A DNA stretch of 8,296 bases from DATJZH01 sp035499215 (lineage in GTDB: Bacteria > Actinomycetota > Actinomycetes > Streptosporangiales > Streptosporangiaceae). The DNA is taken from NCBI GenBank assembly GCA_035499215.1, contig DATJZH010000070.1, forward strand, positions 1-8,296, in the 5' to 3' direction. Position 1 is the stretch's first letter; each line of letters begins with the position of its first letter. A program made the position numbers and the translations under genes. Under the pieces are notes generated by a model. That model saw only the letters and a program-made list of their open reading frames with translations, did not search any database and had not been told where the DNA came from. Below are positions 1 to 6,815 of this stretch, one piece after another.

Positions 1-110
1 CCCCGGCATACGCGGTGCTGTTACACAGCCCGGCTCAGGCCGGCCAGGATCCCAGCCAAAGCCAGGGCCGCGACCGGCCGGTCCGCCGACTGACCGCGCC
101 GCCGCCGGCC

Positions 111-126
111 GGGCCGGTGCCGGCCC
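111..126 (-). terminator. GC-rich inverted repeat, possible terminator of the envelope operon
   Basis: A perfect inverted repeat pairs 111-116 with 121-126 around a four-base centre. It lies about 70 bases beyond the stop codon of the DUF2079 gene, so its position suits a terminator for the leftward operon. There is no T-run after it on the minus strand, and the surroundings are so GC-rich that chance hairpins are common. A second perfect 12-base palindrome lies at 72-83. The rest of 1-196 shows no convincing gene. Confidence 0.2.
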
Positions 127-196
127 AGCACACCCGCCGCCTCCCGAAACCGTCAGGCGCGGCGTTGAGGAAATCCCCGCCAGCGGGCGAGCGAAA

Positions 197-2170
197 TCAG
201 CTGCCTGCCGTGACCTGGTGAACTCCGGTCAGCTGAGCGCCATAGACGTTCACGATGCCGCTGCCAGGAGACCAAACGCGGACCTCCACGCGCTGGCCTG
301 CGGGCGGCTGAACGAAGGTGGCCCGGAACGGACCCCACCCTGAGTAGACGCTTTCGTGATAGCGGGTCGTGGCGTTCACCGCCATGACGACGGACTCGAC
401 GCCGTCCGTGGCAGGGATGATCCGCCGGGCAAGCAGCGCGTCACCTGTGTCATCCCAGACCTCCACGTTGACTGGACCGGTGGCGGACAAGCTCACGGCG
501 GCCTGGTACCTCCCGGCAGCCACCTGCCAGGCAAGCCCGGACACTACATACCCCTTGCCCCCTGTCGAGGTCACATGCCAGCCCGTGAGCGGTCCGGTCG
601 TCACGGCCCGGCCCGCACTCCCCGGCGTGGTCCAGGCAGGAATTGGCGCCAGCCCGGGCACCCGTATTGTGTTCACTCCCGCCGGAGGATGCCACCGGAA
701 TGCCCAGACACCGTGGGCGTCCGCAATCATCGTGGCGTGCAAAGGGCCTTCTAGCTCCGCGACAAGGGCCATGGCGCTGCCTGTGCTCTGCGTTTCGACA
801 CCTTTTCCCGGGAGGATCACAAACCAGGCACCTTCAGGGCTGACCGGGTGGAATCCGGGCCCGAGAAGCGCCTCCACGTGGGCGTGGTCTGCGAAGCGTC
901 CGACTACGCCCTGGGAGACAATCACTTCGGCTGACGGGGGGATGCGGGCCTCCAGGCGTGCCAGGGTTTCGGCCGCCGACCCGGGCACGCGCAGCCAGTG
1001 GCCCGGCGCGCGCACTCCCCACACTGCCGACCAGCCGATCGCCTGTGCCACCAGCAGGGCGGTGAGGACAAGACCAGCGCGGCGGTGCCGTCGGGTAAGC
1101 CAGCCGAGCGCGCCTACCGTGGCGACCGGCATCATGACGTAGATCGGCAAGCTCTGGAACAGGGGCTCGGCGAACAAGACTCCGTGAAACAGGCTGTTCT
1201 CGAGTACGACGACCAGGATGAGAGGCAGCAAGGGCAGGAACCCAAGACCCAGCAGACCGGATGGCGCCAGGTTGGCCCAGATGTCGCCTCGCTTTCCCCA
1301 CAGAACTCCCAGCACCCGGAGCGGATGAGTGGCGATGCCGGTCGCGAGGACAGCCAGGGGGACGTGGCCCGTTGCCTTGGCCCCCGGGACCGCCAGATAG
1401 GCGTAGGCCTGAAGGCCGTGAGCGGATCCCATGTTGCCGTGCACGAGCGTAATGAGCAGCACTGCTGCCAAGCCGATGCCCGCAACCACCGCCGCCCGCA
1501 GCCGCGCGCCCCGGCTTGTTATCAGCAGACCGAGCCCGATGGCCGCCATATAGGTGCCTGTCACGTCGCCGCAGGCCAGCAGGGGCACCACCCATGCCCA
1601 TGCACGCCGCCGGCCGTTGGCGAGATCCCAGGCCAGCAGTGCGGCGAACGAGATGCCTAGCGTCTCGAAGTGGAAATCGAAGGAAACCGCCCACAATATC
1701 CACGGGTTGGCGGCCAGTAGCACGATCCCGGCGCCGGCCAGCCATGCCGCGTCCCTGCCGGGCCGGTACCGCTGAGCGATCTCGCACAGCCAGGTGAACG
1801 CTACCGCCTCTGCTGCCACGACACCCAGGTCCTGTAGCCAGAGAAGGTCGACGCTGTGTGGCCATACCCAGTACAGCAAGGCCAATGGCCACAGCATGAA
1901 CTCGCTATGGTTCTGCCAGAACTGGAAGCGTCCCAGGGTGTCATGCGGGTTCAGATTGCCGTGTGCAATCAGATACCAGGCCTGGTTATACTGTGCAAAG
2001 TCGGGCGTGAGTGCGAAATGACTGTAAAGGATCGTGCTCCATACGAAAAAGCCGACAAGCTGCAGTGCCAGCACGATGTACCCGATCCGTCTTACGCGGA
2101 ACACCGGTTGGCGCAGCCTCGGAGGCGTTTGGAGTGCGGCTGGCACCTCCGGAGCGGTTACCTTGCTCAT
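197..2170 (-). CDS. DUF2079-family polytopic membrane protein with C-terminal extracytoplasmic beta-rich region
   Basis: This 657-aa protein is probably an envelope protein related to GT-C glycosyltransferases; its substrate and activity are unknown. Residues 1-28 are cytosolic and basic, and the first membrane segment is about 30-50. It is followed by an outer loop with TPDFAQYNQAW (55-65), which matches the acidic first loop typical of the family. The signature SFDFHFETLGISFA (163-176) is the strongest evidence for DUF2079. Hydrophobic segments continue to about 385. Residues 400-455 (PPSAEVIVSQGVVGRFADH, then a GAWFVIL strand) match the soluble segment usual in this family. Residues 515-657 are beta-rich with alternating aromatic and glycine residues and resemble a jelly-roll or carbohydrate-binding module; that is inference. 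The ATG at 2170 overlaps the upstream stop (ATGA) and has a GGTGAGG site 8 bases upstream. The gene ends the operon. Its 5' part is locally low in GC (about 52% over 1981-2040). Confidence 0.88.
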   Translation of the reverse strand: MSKVTAPEVPAALQTPPRLRQPVFRVRRIGYIVLALQLVGFFVWSTILYSHFALTPDFAQYNQAWYLIAHGNLNPHDTLGRFQFWQNHSEFMLWPLALLYWVWPHSVDLLWLQDLGVVAAEAVAFTWLCEIAQRYRPGRDAAWLAGAGIVLLAANPWILWAVSFDFHFETLGISFAALLAWDLANGRRRAWAWVVPLLACGDVTGTYMAAIGLGLLITSRGARLRAAVVAGIGLAAVLLITLVHGNMGSAHGLQAYAYLAVPGAKATGHVPLAVLATGIATHPLRVLGVLWGKRGDIWANLAPSGLLGLGFLPLLPLILVVVLENSLFHGVLFAEPLFQSLPIYVMMPVATVGALGWLTRRHRRAGLVLTALLVAQAIGWSAVWGVRAPGHWLRVPGSAAETLARLEARIPPSAEVIVSQGVVGRFADHAHVEALLGPGFHPVSPEGAWFVILPGKGVETQSTGSAMALVAELEGPLHATMIADAHGVWAFRWHPPAGVNTIRVPGLAPIPAWTTPGSAGRAVTTGPLTGWHVTSTGGKGYVVSGLAWQVAAGRYQAAVSLSATGPVNVEVWDDTGDALLARRIIPATDGVESVVMAVNATTRYHESVYSGWGPFRATFVQPPAGQRVEVRVWSPGSGIVNVYGAQLTGVHQVTAGS

Positions 2171-4365
2171 GAGCGGAACCTCACCGAAAGAATCGGCGAA
2201 TAGCCGTATGGATAGAATGATTCCGGTTTAACGAGATTGGCCTCGAAATAGACAGGGTCGGTGCCGCCGACCGGCGAGTGGATCGTGAATGTGGCGACGC
2301 CGTCGGCATTGGTGAGCGCCTGGACTGGCGTCTGGCCTGGCTGGCCCTGGTTGACGACGGCCTGGCTGAACTGGAGACCGCGCTGTGCGTAGATCACCTG
2401 GCCGAGGTAGACGGGCACATTCGCGACCAGCATGGGCTGGTCGAGCCGGTTGACGATCTCGGCATGCACCGTGATGTCCTGCCCCCTTGCGACGGGCTCC
2501 TCGATGCTTGCGGGCTGGAGCACCACCCGCCACTGGCTCGCCACGTACGCGCTGGTCCGGCTGACCGATGGCGGGCGCCGGGAGAAGGCCAGGACCTGGA
2601 AGCCGTTGCTGATTGACGGCATGGCGAAGTAGCTGGGCGCCACGATCGTGTAGCTGGCGCGCTGATGCGGCGCCAGCTCAGCGGGGCCGCGCTGGCGGCG
2701 CCAGAACGCCGTCATGGTGGTGCCGTCCTCGATGGTGAAGGCGGGCCGTACGCTGGCACCGGTGTTGTTGGTGACAGTCAGGTTCAGCCGTTCCACCGTG
2801 GCGAGCTGGCCGGTCGTGCGCACCGACCGGATGGAAATGTCCAGCGGGCTCGCGGCGGTCAGCGCGGCGGTGACGGCGACTGCGCACGCGGCAGCGCCGC
2901 CGAGGACGATCAGCTTCCAGCTGCGCCAGCAGGCCGCGTCCCGCGGCGGTCGCGTGGTGGCGGCGGCCGCGATCCCCGCGGGAATCAGCATCAGCAGATA
3001 GCTCCCGAACGACCGGGCCGCGAAGAAGAGGACGATTGACGGGATGATGAACGCGGCCGGCTTGAGGACTGGGTAGGTTGCCACGTAGCAGGCGAGAGCC
3101 ACGACGAAGACGATCACCGCCGCGACCGTGTAGGCGCGCAGTGAACCGCCGCCCACCGCCAGCGAGAGGCTGAGGCTGATCAAACCCTGGCCGGCCGGGA
3201 CGGCCTGCGATGAGATCGGGGTGAGAATCCCGCGTAGCCAGGCTCCGGGCGAGCTCAGCAGATAGGGAAGGTTCGGCAACAGGAAGGCGGCCATCGCGAT
3301 TCCCGTGTACCGGAGGCCGTCGCGAACCGCATGCCGCCAGTCGCGGGCGTGCCGGGATTCCAGCACGATCCCCGCGACGACGAACGGGGCCACCAGCCAG
3401 GGTGTCTGCTTGACTGCCATGGCGAGCCCCATCAGGACGGGGCCCCGCCAGGCGGCAGGGCCCCGGCTCGAGGCGAACCGGTCCCAGCGGACGGCGGCGC
3501 CTACGAGCAGCGGGACGAACAGGACGTCGGTCACCCCGCCGACCGCGTAACCGATGTACACGTCCATGCTCGCCACCACCGCCGCCAGGGCCGCCAGCCG
3601 TCGCGGCAGCACCGCGAAGAGAATGACGGCACCTAGCGCCCAGGCAGCAACGTCAGCCCAGACAGCCGCCTGCGTGATCACGCCGAGTACGAGCAGCGGC
3701 ATATAAGCCTCGAAAGACAGTGCCGGGTACGACAAGGCAGTGACCGGCCGGCCGTTCAGCTCGAAGGTGTAGCCGTTCGGCGAGACGTGGAACAGGCGGA
3801 AGGCGGCAGCCATGGAGTGCAGATACGGGTTCATGCCATGCAGGGCCAGCTGCGCCGCGTACTGGTCGAAGGCGATCTCGTCGGTGCCGTAGTCGGGTGC
3901 TATGAAGATCTGGAAGTAGCTCCACAGGGCGAGTGCGGCGAGTACGGCGACCAGCACGGCCCAGTCGATCTGGCGTTGCCGGCGTCTCCCGATCACGGCC
4001 TCAGGGAGCCAGGCAGCGACGATGGCCAGCAGCCCCGCCAGCCCCAGCACCGCCTCAGGGATCGCCAGCCAGGGGCCGAAGGTGAGGTATCCGGCGAGCC
4101 GGAACGACCACGTGACGACGAAAGCCCCTGCCAGCGTGCGCAGTGCGCGTCCGGCCCACTGACTTCCGTCACGGTCAGCCGTACCTGGCCGAGGTTGCGC
4201 GCCGCGATCACGAAAGGTGACCGCGCCCTCGCTGGCGGCCCGGGCGCGAGGGATAGTGGTCAGGACATCGGCCACCTGGCCGTTCGTGAATCGGTGCCGT
4301 CCGCCAGGCCTTTTCGTCGTCTTGGGGGCCGGGACGCTAGAGCGCAAAGACCTGGATGTTCCCAT
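2167..4365 (-). CDS. GT-C-like polytopic membrane glycosyltransferase candidate with C-terminal Ig-like region
   Basis: From the ATG at 4365 this is a 732-aa protein. A basic cytosolic N-terminus (about 1-75) is followed by roughly 11-13 hydrophobic segments between about 78 and 506. An outer loop after the third segment carries APDYGTDEIAFDQYA (156-170); an acidic pair at this place is typical of GT-C transferases that use polyprenyl-phosphate sugars. AMAVKQTPW (316-324) resembles a conserved lysine loop in such enzymes. Residues 508-732 lie outside the membrane and are beta-rich. The end, with VPVYLGQ and TNADGVATFTIHSP (685-698), looks like a bacterial Ig-like (Big_1-type) domain. The start is uncertain. 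ATG 4365 has AAGG only 3 bases upstream and overlaps the lipoprotein gene by 29 bases. GTG 4275 (702 aa) avoids the overlap and has somewhat more GC-rich third positions, but no clear ribosome site. The stop overlaps the DUF2079 start by 4 bases. Substrate unknown; a non-catalytic membrane protein is possible. Confidence 0.8.
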   Translation of the reverse strand: MGTSRSLRSSVPAPKTTKRPGGRHRFTNGQVADVLTTIPRARAASEGAVTFRDRGAQPRPGTADRDGSQWAGRALRTLAGAFVVTWSFRLAGYLTFGPWLAIPEAVLGLAGLLAIVAAWLPEAVIGRRRQRQIDWAVLVAVLAALALWSYFQIFIAPDYGTDEIAFDQYAAQLALHGMNPYLHSMAAAFRLFHVSPNGYTFELNGRPVTALSYPALSFEAYMPLLVLGVITQAAVWADVAAWALGAVILFAVLPRRLAALAAVVASMDVYIGYAVGGVTDVLFVPLLVGAAVRWDRFASSRGPAAWRGPVLMGLAMAVKQTPWLVAPFVVAGIVLESRHARDWRHAVRDGLRYTGIAMAAFLLPNLPYLLSSPGAWLRGILTPISSQAVPAGQGLISLSLSLAVGGGSLRAYTVAAVIVFVVALACYVATYPVLKPAAFIIPSIVLFFAARSFGSYLLMLIPAGIAAAATTRPPRDAACWRSWKLIVLGGAAACAVAVTAALTAASPLDISIRSVRTTGQLATVERLNLTVTNNTGASVRPAFTIEDGTTMTAFWRRQRGPAELAPHQRASYTIVAPSYFAMPSISNGFQVLAFSRRPPSVSRTSAYVASQWRVVLQPASIEEPVARGQDITVHAEIVNRLDQPMLVANVPVYLGQVIYAQRGLQFSQAVVNQGQPGQTPVQALTNADGVATFTIHSPVGGTDPVYFEANLVKPESFYPYGYSPILSVRFRS
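2179..2185 (-). promoter_or_regulatory. Ribosome binding site of the DUF2079 gene
   Basis: On the minus strand GGTGAGG precedes the ATG at 2170 by 8 bases. It lies inside the 3' end of the upstream gene, so the downstream gene has both its own Shine-Dalgarno site and a stop/start overlap. This supports the ATG at 2170 over internal starts. Confidence 0.6.
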
Positions 4366-5218
4366 AGCCTTGCGTCGCCACCACCTCGTAGAGCTGATCC
4401 CCGCTGGCGGAGACGAGCAGCTCGAGACAATTACGCGGTGCTGGCAGAACACGCTGGACGCTCTCAGTGCTGGTATCGACCACGGCGACATTGGACACCG
4501 CAGGGGTGCCCTTCAGCACATAAAGCGTTCTGCCGTCCGGGCTAAGGGCAATTCCTCTGCCCTGATCGCCGACTTTGAATGTCGACGTAATCTTTCCGCT
4601 GGAGATGCCGATCTCGCTGACGAGGCCGCTCTTCTGCAGCGCATAGAGAGTGGACTGCTGAATATCTGGCACCATGGACACCGTATCCGCTGGTACCGGG
4701 ATATTGCCATGTATCGCGCCGTTCCTGGAATTCACGATTGTCACGCTGGCGGAGGTCGCCCAGGCGGTCAGGACATAGAACGTAGTGCCATCACTTCCGA
4801 CCGTCACCTGAATGGCGGGCGCCGGGAGCGCGACGGTCCTGATGACCTTGGCTGTGCGGCCGTCGAGCAGTTCCAGCGCTCCCGAGCGGCGGGTTCCGAG
4901 TGCGAGGCCCACTACGCCCGCGGAGGATTCCGCGACCGAGCGCGCGGCTGGGCTCACCGACACGCTGCCAGCCGCCCGCCCGCTGGCGGCGTCGAACTCG
5001 AAAAGGCCAGCGCTCGGCTTGCCCGCGAGGGCCCACATGATCCCGTTCGACTGCGGCTCCGCGGCGGCCACGAGGCTCTTGGGGGCGGGCAGGACTTGCT
5101 CCGGCACCATCTTGACTGGCGAACTTGCCGACGTGCTGCTGTGGGCGCAGCCGGCAAGCGCGAGGGCCGCCGGGATGATCGCTGTGACTGCCGTCAGGTG
5201 GCGTCTGGTACCCGCCAT
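4337..5218 (-). CDS. Lipoprotein with YVTN/beta-propeller-like repeats
   Basis: This 293-aa protein is predicted to be exported and lipid-anchored on the outer face of the cytoplasmic membrane. The N-terminus has TRRHL, a hydrophobic core, and a lipobox Leu-Ala-Gly-Cys at 21-24, followed by a Ser/Thr/Ala-rich linker (25-35). From about 45 to 293 there are repeated strand units of the YVTN/WD-like type: ALELLDGRTAKVIRTVALP (114-132), SVTIVNSRNGAIHGNIPVP (158-176), a segment with GIALSPDGRTLYVL (222-235), and NVAVVDTSTESVQRVLPAP (243-261). This suggests five or six blades of one propeller. Such proteins are usually binding or scaffold proteins, and no catalytic motif is visible. The ATG at 5218 is chosen because GAAGGGA stands 9 bases upstream and the signal peptide starts directly there; longer in-frame starts would bury the signal. 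It lies 89 bases after the exported-protein gene and just before the membrane transferase candidate, which suggests a shared envelope task. No close family assignment was possible. Confidence 0.87.
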   Translation of the reverse strand: MAGTRRHLTAVTAIIPAALALAGCAHSSTSASSPVKMVPEQVLPAPKSLVAAAEPQSNGIMWALAGKPSAGLFEFDAASGRAAGSVSVSPAARSVAESSAGVVGLALGTRRSGALELLDGRTAKVIRTVALPAPAIQVTVGSDGTTFYVLTAWATSASVTIVNSRNGAIHGNIPVPADTVSMVPDIQQSTLYALQKSGLVSEIGISSGKITSTFKVGDQGRGIALSPDGRTLYVLKGTPAVSNVAVVDTSTESVQRVLPAPRNCLELLVSASGDQLYEVVATQGYGNIQVFAL

Positions 5219-5227
5219 GGCGTGTAT

Positions 5228-5234
5228 TCCCTTC
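5228..5234 (-). promoter_or_regulatory. Ribosome binding site of the lipoprotein gene
   Basis: GAAGGGA on the minus strand lies 9 bases before the ATG at 5218. It fixes the start at the signal peptide and excludes the much longer in-frame reading from 5569, which would run through the end of the upstream gene. Confidence 0.6.
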
Positions 5235-5307
5235 GGGGTTGTGCTCAGCAGAGCCGATTGATCGTCAGGGGCCGGCGGGGCGATCTGGCCGGATGTACCA
5301 GGCCCGG

Positions 5308-6042
5308 CTACGTATCTGCCTCTACGCCGAGGCCGGGCGGTGGCGTGGTAGCCGGCAGGAGGAACAGCGCCGCGAAGGGCCCACTGCCAGGCAGCTGCGT
5401 CCTGACAGCGCTGACGGACGACGCTTTCCGCCGCATCGCGGCGCCCGACCTGCGCAAGCTCCTGACCGGCGTGAGGACAGCGAAGTCGGAGTTGGCGTCC
5501 ACCATGACCCTGGCCGACCGGCGGCCGACCACGGTGCCCGGCGCGATCACGAAGCGCCCGCCGTTCCACACCACGACGATGCTCGACCGGTTAATCGATC
5601 GTGAGGCCAGACGCAGGACGAACGGCTTGACGAAAGTCCCTCGATAGGCCGCCCCGCCCCGCTGGACGAGAATGCCCACGCCGCCAACGGCCCGGTAACC
5701 CCGGAAACCGGCGTCGCCGATGCCCGGGCCGCCCTGACATTCCCCATTGGGCGCATAGGGCACGGTTATGGTGCTCTGGACCGGGGCAGGAAAGGGGCGC
5801 CTGCTTGCCGTGAGGCTGGCCACGAGCCCCCCGAGCCTGAGCGGCCCGATGAGCTTGCCCGCAGGCCCGACGGTCTGACTCGTCAGGATGCAGTAATAGC
5901 CGCCGGGGACCGGCGCTGGCGACGGCGGCGGCGGACCGTAGCTGGCCAGAGCTTCTCCGGAATTAGCTACAAGCATGGCGATGCACCCGATAGCAACGCT
6001 CGCGATTTGCTGTGCCAGTTTGTACCGGCATAGGCACGGCAT
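5308..6042 (-). CDS. Secreted protein of unknown family
   Basis: I do not recognise this 244-aa protein. Residues 1-12 are basic, 13-28 are hydrophobic, and EALA|SYGPPPP gives a likely signal peptidase I site after Ala33, followed by a Pro-rich linker (37-46). The mature part holds two cysteines (51 and 102), enough for one disulfide. Hydrophobic strands such as SSIVVVWNGGRFVIAPGTVV (153-172) and SDFAVLTPV (185-193) suggest a beta-sandwich. The C-terminus has a short hydrophobic stretch (222-229) but no basic tail, so it is not a sortase anchor. The ATG at 6042 is chosen because TGAGGA stands 6 bases upstream and the signal peptide begins there. It is the first gene of the putative envelope operon, with the lipoprotein gene 89 bases downstream. 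Its first ~100 bases are less GC-rich than the rest of the window. Its role is presumably extracytoplasmic and linked to the neighbouring genes, but this is inference from context only. Confidence 0.75.
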   Translation of the reverse strand: MPCLCRYKLAQQIASVAIGCIAMLVANSGEALASYGPPPPSPAPVPGGYYCILTSQTVGPAGKLIGPLRLGGLVASLTASRRPFPAPVQSTITVPYAPNGECQGGPGIGDAGFRGYRAVGGVGILVQRGGAAYRGTFVKPFVLRLASRSINRSSIVVVWNGGRFVIAPGTVVGRRSARVMVDANSDFAVLTPVRSLRRSGAAMRRKASSVSAVRTQLPGSGPFAALFLLPATTPPPGLGVEADT

Positions 6043-6048
6043 AGCCGA

Positions 6049-6054
6049 TCCTCA
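6049..6054 (-). promoter_or_regulatory. Ribosome binding site of the secreted-protein gene
   Basis: TGAGGA on the minus strand lies 6 bases before the ATG at 6042, with ideal sequence and spacing. It supports translation of this unrecognised gene and its chosen start. Confidence 0.65.
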
Positions 6055-6608
6055 TTCCATTCAATACGAATTTGACGCTGCATGGAACTGCGGCAGCTAA
6101 GGATAGCAGTAAGATCGGTGGTCACACCCTGGAGAGAAGCCTACTGGGCGCGCGGCGTTTCGCTCGCCCTGCGGCGCGGGCATCTCGTGCAATTGGATCG
6201 AAGACCACGGATGCGCACAACCAAATTCTGCGGTCCTGTCCGCTGTCGCGGCTACTTCAGTACAAAGCACATCGACATTCTGGACGTTCTCCGTCATAGA
6301 CCGTGACGTCGAGAAATGCTGGCCGGTCGGCTACCTCGGGCAGCACGGGGCCACGGAGGCCGGGTCTGCGACCCAGCACCCGAGATTGTCCGCCGCCTGC
6401 GCTCTTTCCGAGCTCTGCCAGGGGGCGGTACCCCGACAGCCCGGCGGCCTGCGCAACCGGGCCCGAGCTCGCCGGGCCGATAAAGCAGGCCGCCAGGCTG
6501 CTCACCGGTTTCCTGGCGCGCGGGAATTGCCGACGGTTATCCCGGCCAGCCGCTTTCTGTCCGGGTCGTCGAGATTAGCCGCCGGGGGCGGCCAGTAGTG
6601 GAGACGTC

Positions 6609-6620
6609 CGGCGGCCGCCG
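6609..6620. repeat. Perfect 12-base GC palindrome next to an AT-rich island
   Basis: CGGCGGCCGCCG reads identically on both strands and is followed directly by the AT-rich stretch 6621-6650. It could be an operator or a structural element, but palindromes of G and C alone arise easily in DNA of this composition. Confidence 0.3.
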
Positions 6621-6815
6621 TTATAGCTTGACAATGGTTAACCTTTTTGCCCGGAAGTGAATATGCGGATCAGCGGGCCGGGTAGCCGTGAGCGGGCCGG
6701 CGGAGTCCCTAATCTCGCTTATCTCACCGCCGATCTGACCACCCGGTACGAGCACCTGCCGGGACGGCCCGGTGGCCGGGGCGGGTGGGGGAGGCGGCTG
6801 CGATGGTGCGGGGGG

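Larger units (their letters stand above)
6043..6815. other. Long intergenic region between cysE and the envelope operon
   Basis: These 773 bases contain no ORF with recognisable protein features; the short ORFs on both strands have low-complexity Arg/Pro/Gly-rich products. The region must contain the end of the cys transcript and the start signal of the leftward operon. A 5-bp inverted repeat at 6759-6772 with a 4-base loop could contribute to ending the cys transcript but has no T-run. A perfect 12-base palindrome lies at 6609-6620. An AT-rich island follows it at 6621-6650 (20 of 30 bases are A or T), containing an 8-base palindrome GGTTAACC at 6636-6643. Upstream of 6042 the sequence is also less GC-rich, and TATCCT or TATTGA on the minus strand are weak -10 candidates without a matching -35. 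No tRNA, attachment site or riboswitch was recognised. Confidence 0.6.

Noticed and set aside
369..1142. Plus-strand ORF of 257 codons opposite the DUF2079 gene
   Set aside because: The product is Ala/Pro/Thr-rich without motifs, while the minus strand encodes a clear family member.
5340..5354. LPATT near the C-terminus of the secreted protein as a sortase motif
   Set aside because: The motif lacks the final Gly, and no membrane helix or basic tail follows it.
4217..5647. Long plus-strand ORF of 476 codons
   Set aside because: It runs antisense to the lipoprotein and exported-protein genes, which have signal peptides, a lipobox and ribosome sites. Its product is Arg/Gly/Ala-rich without domains.
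6082..6306. Plus-strand ORF starting MELRQLR, like the N-terminus of LysR regulators
   Set aside because: After these seven residues nothing matches the LysR helix-turn-helix in this or the neighbouring frames, and there is no ribosome site. A chance match is more likely than a remnant.
6628..6656. TTGACA as a plus-strand promoter for the ORF starting at 6657
   Set aside because: No -10 element lies 16-19 bases downstream. The ORF product has no recognisable features and overlaps the 3' end of cysE in antisense.
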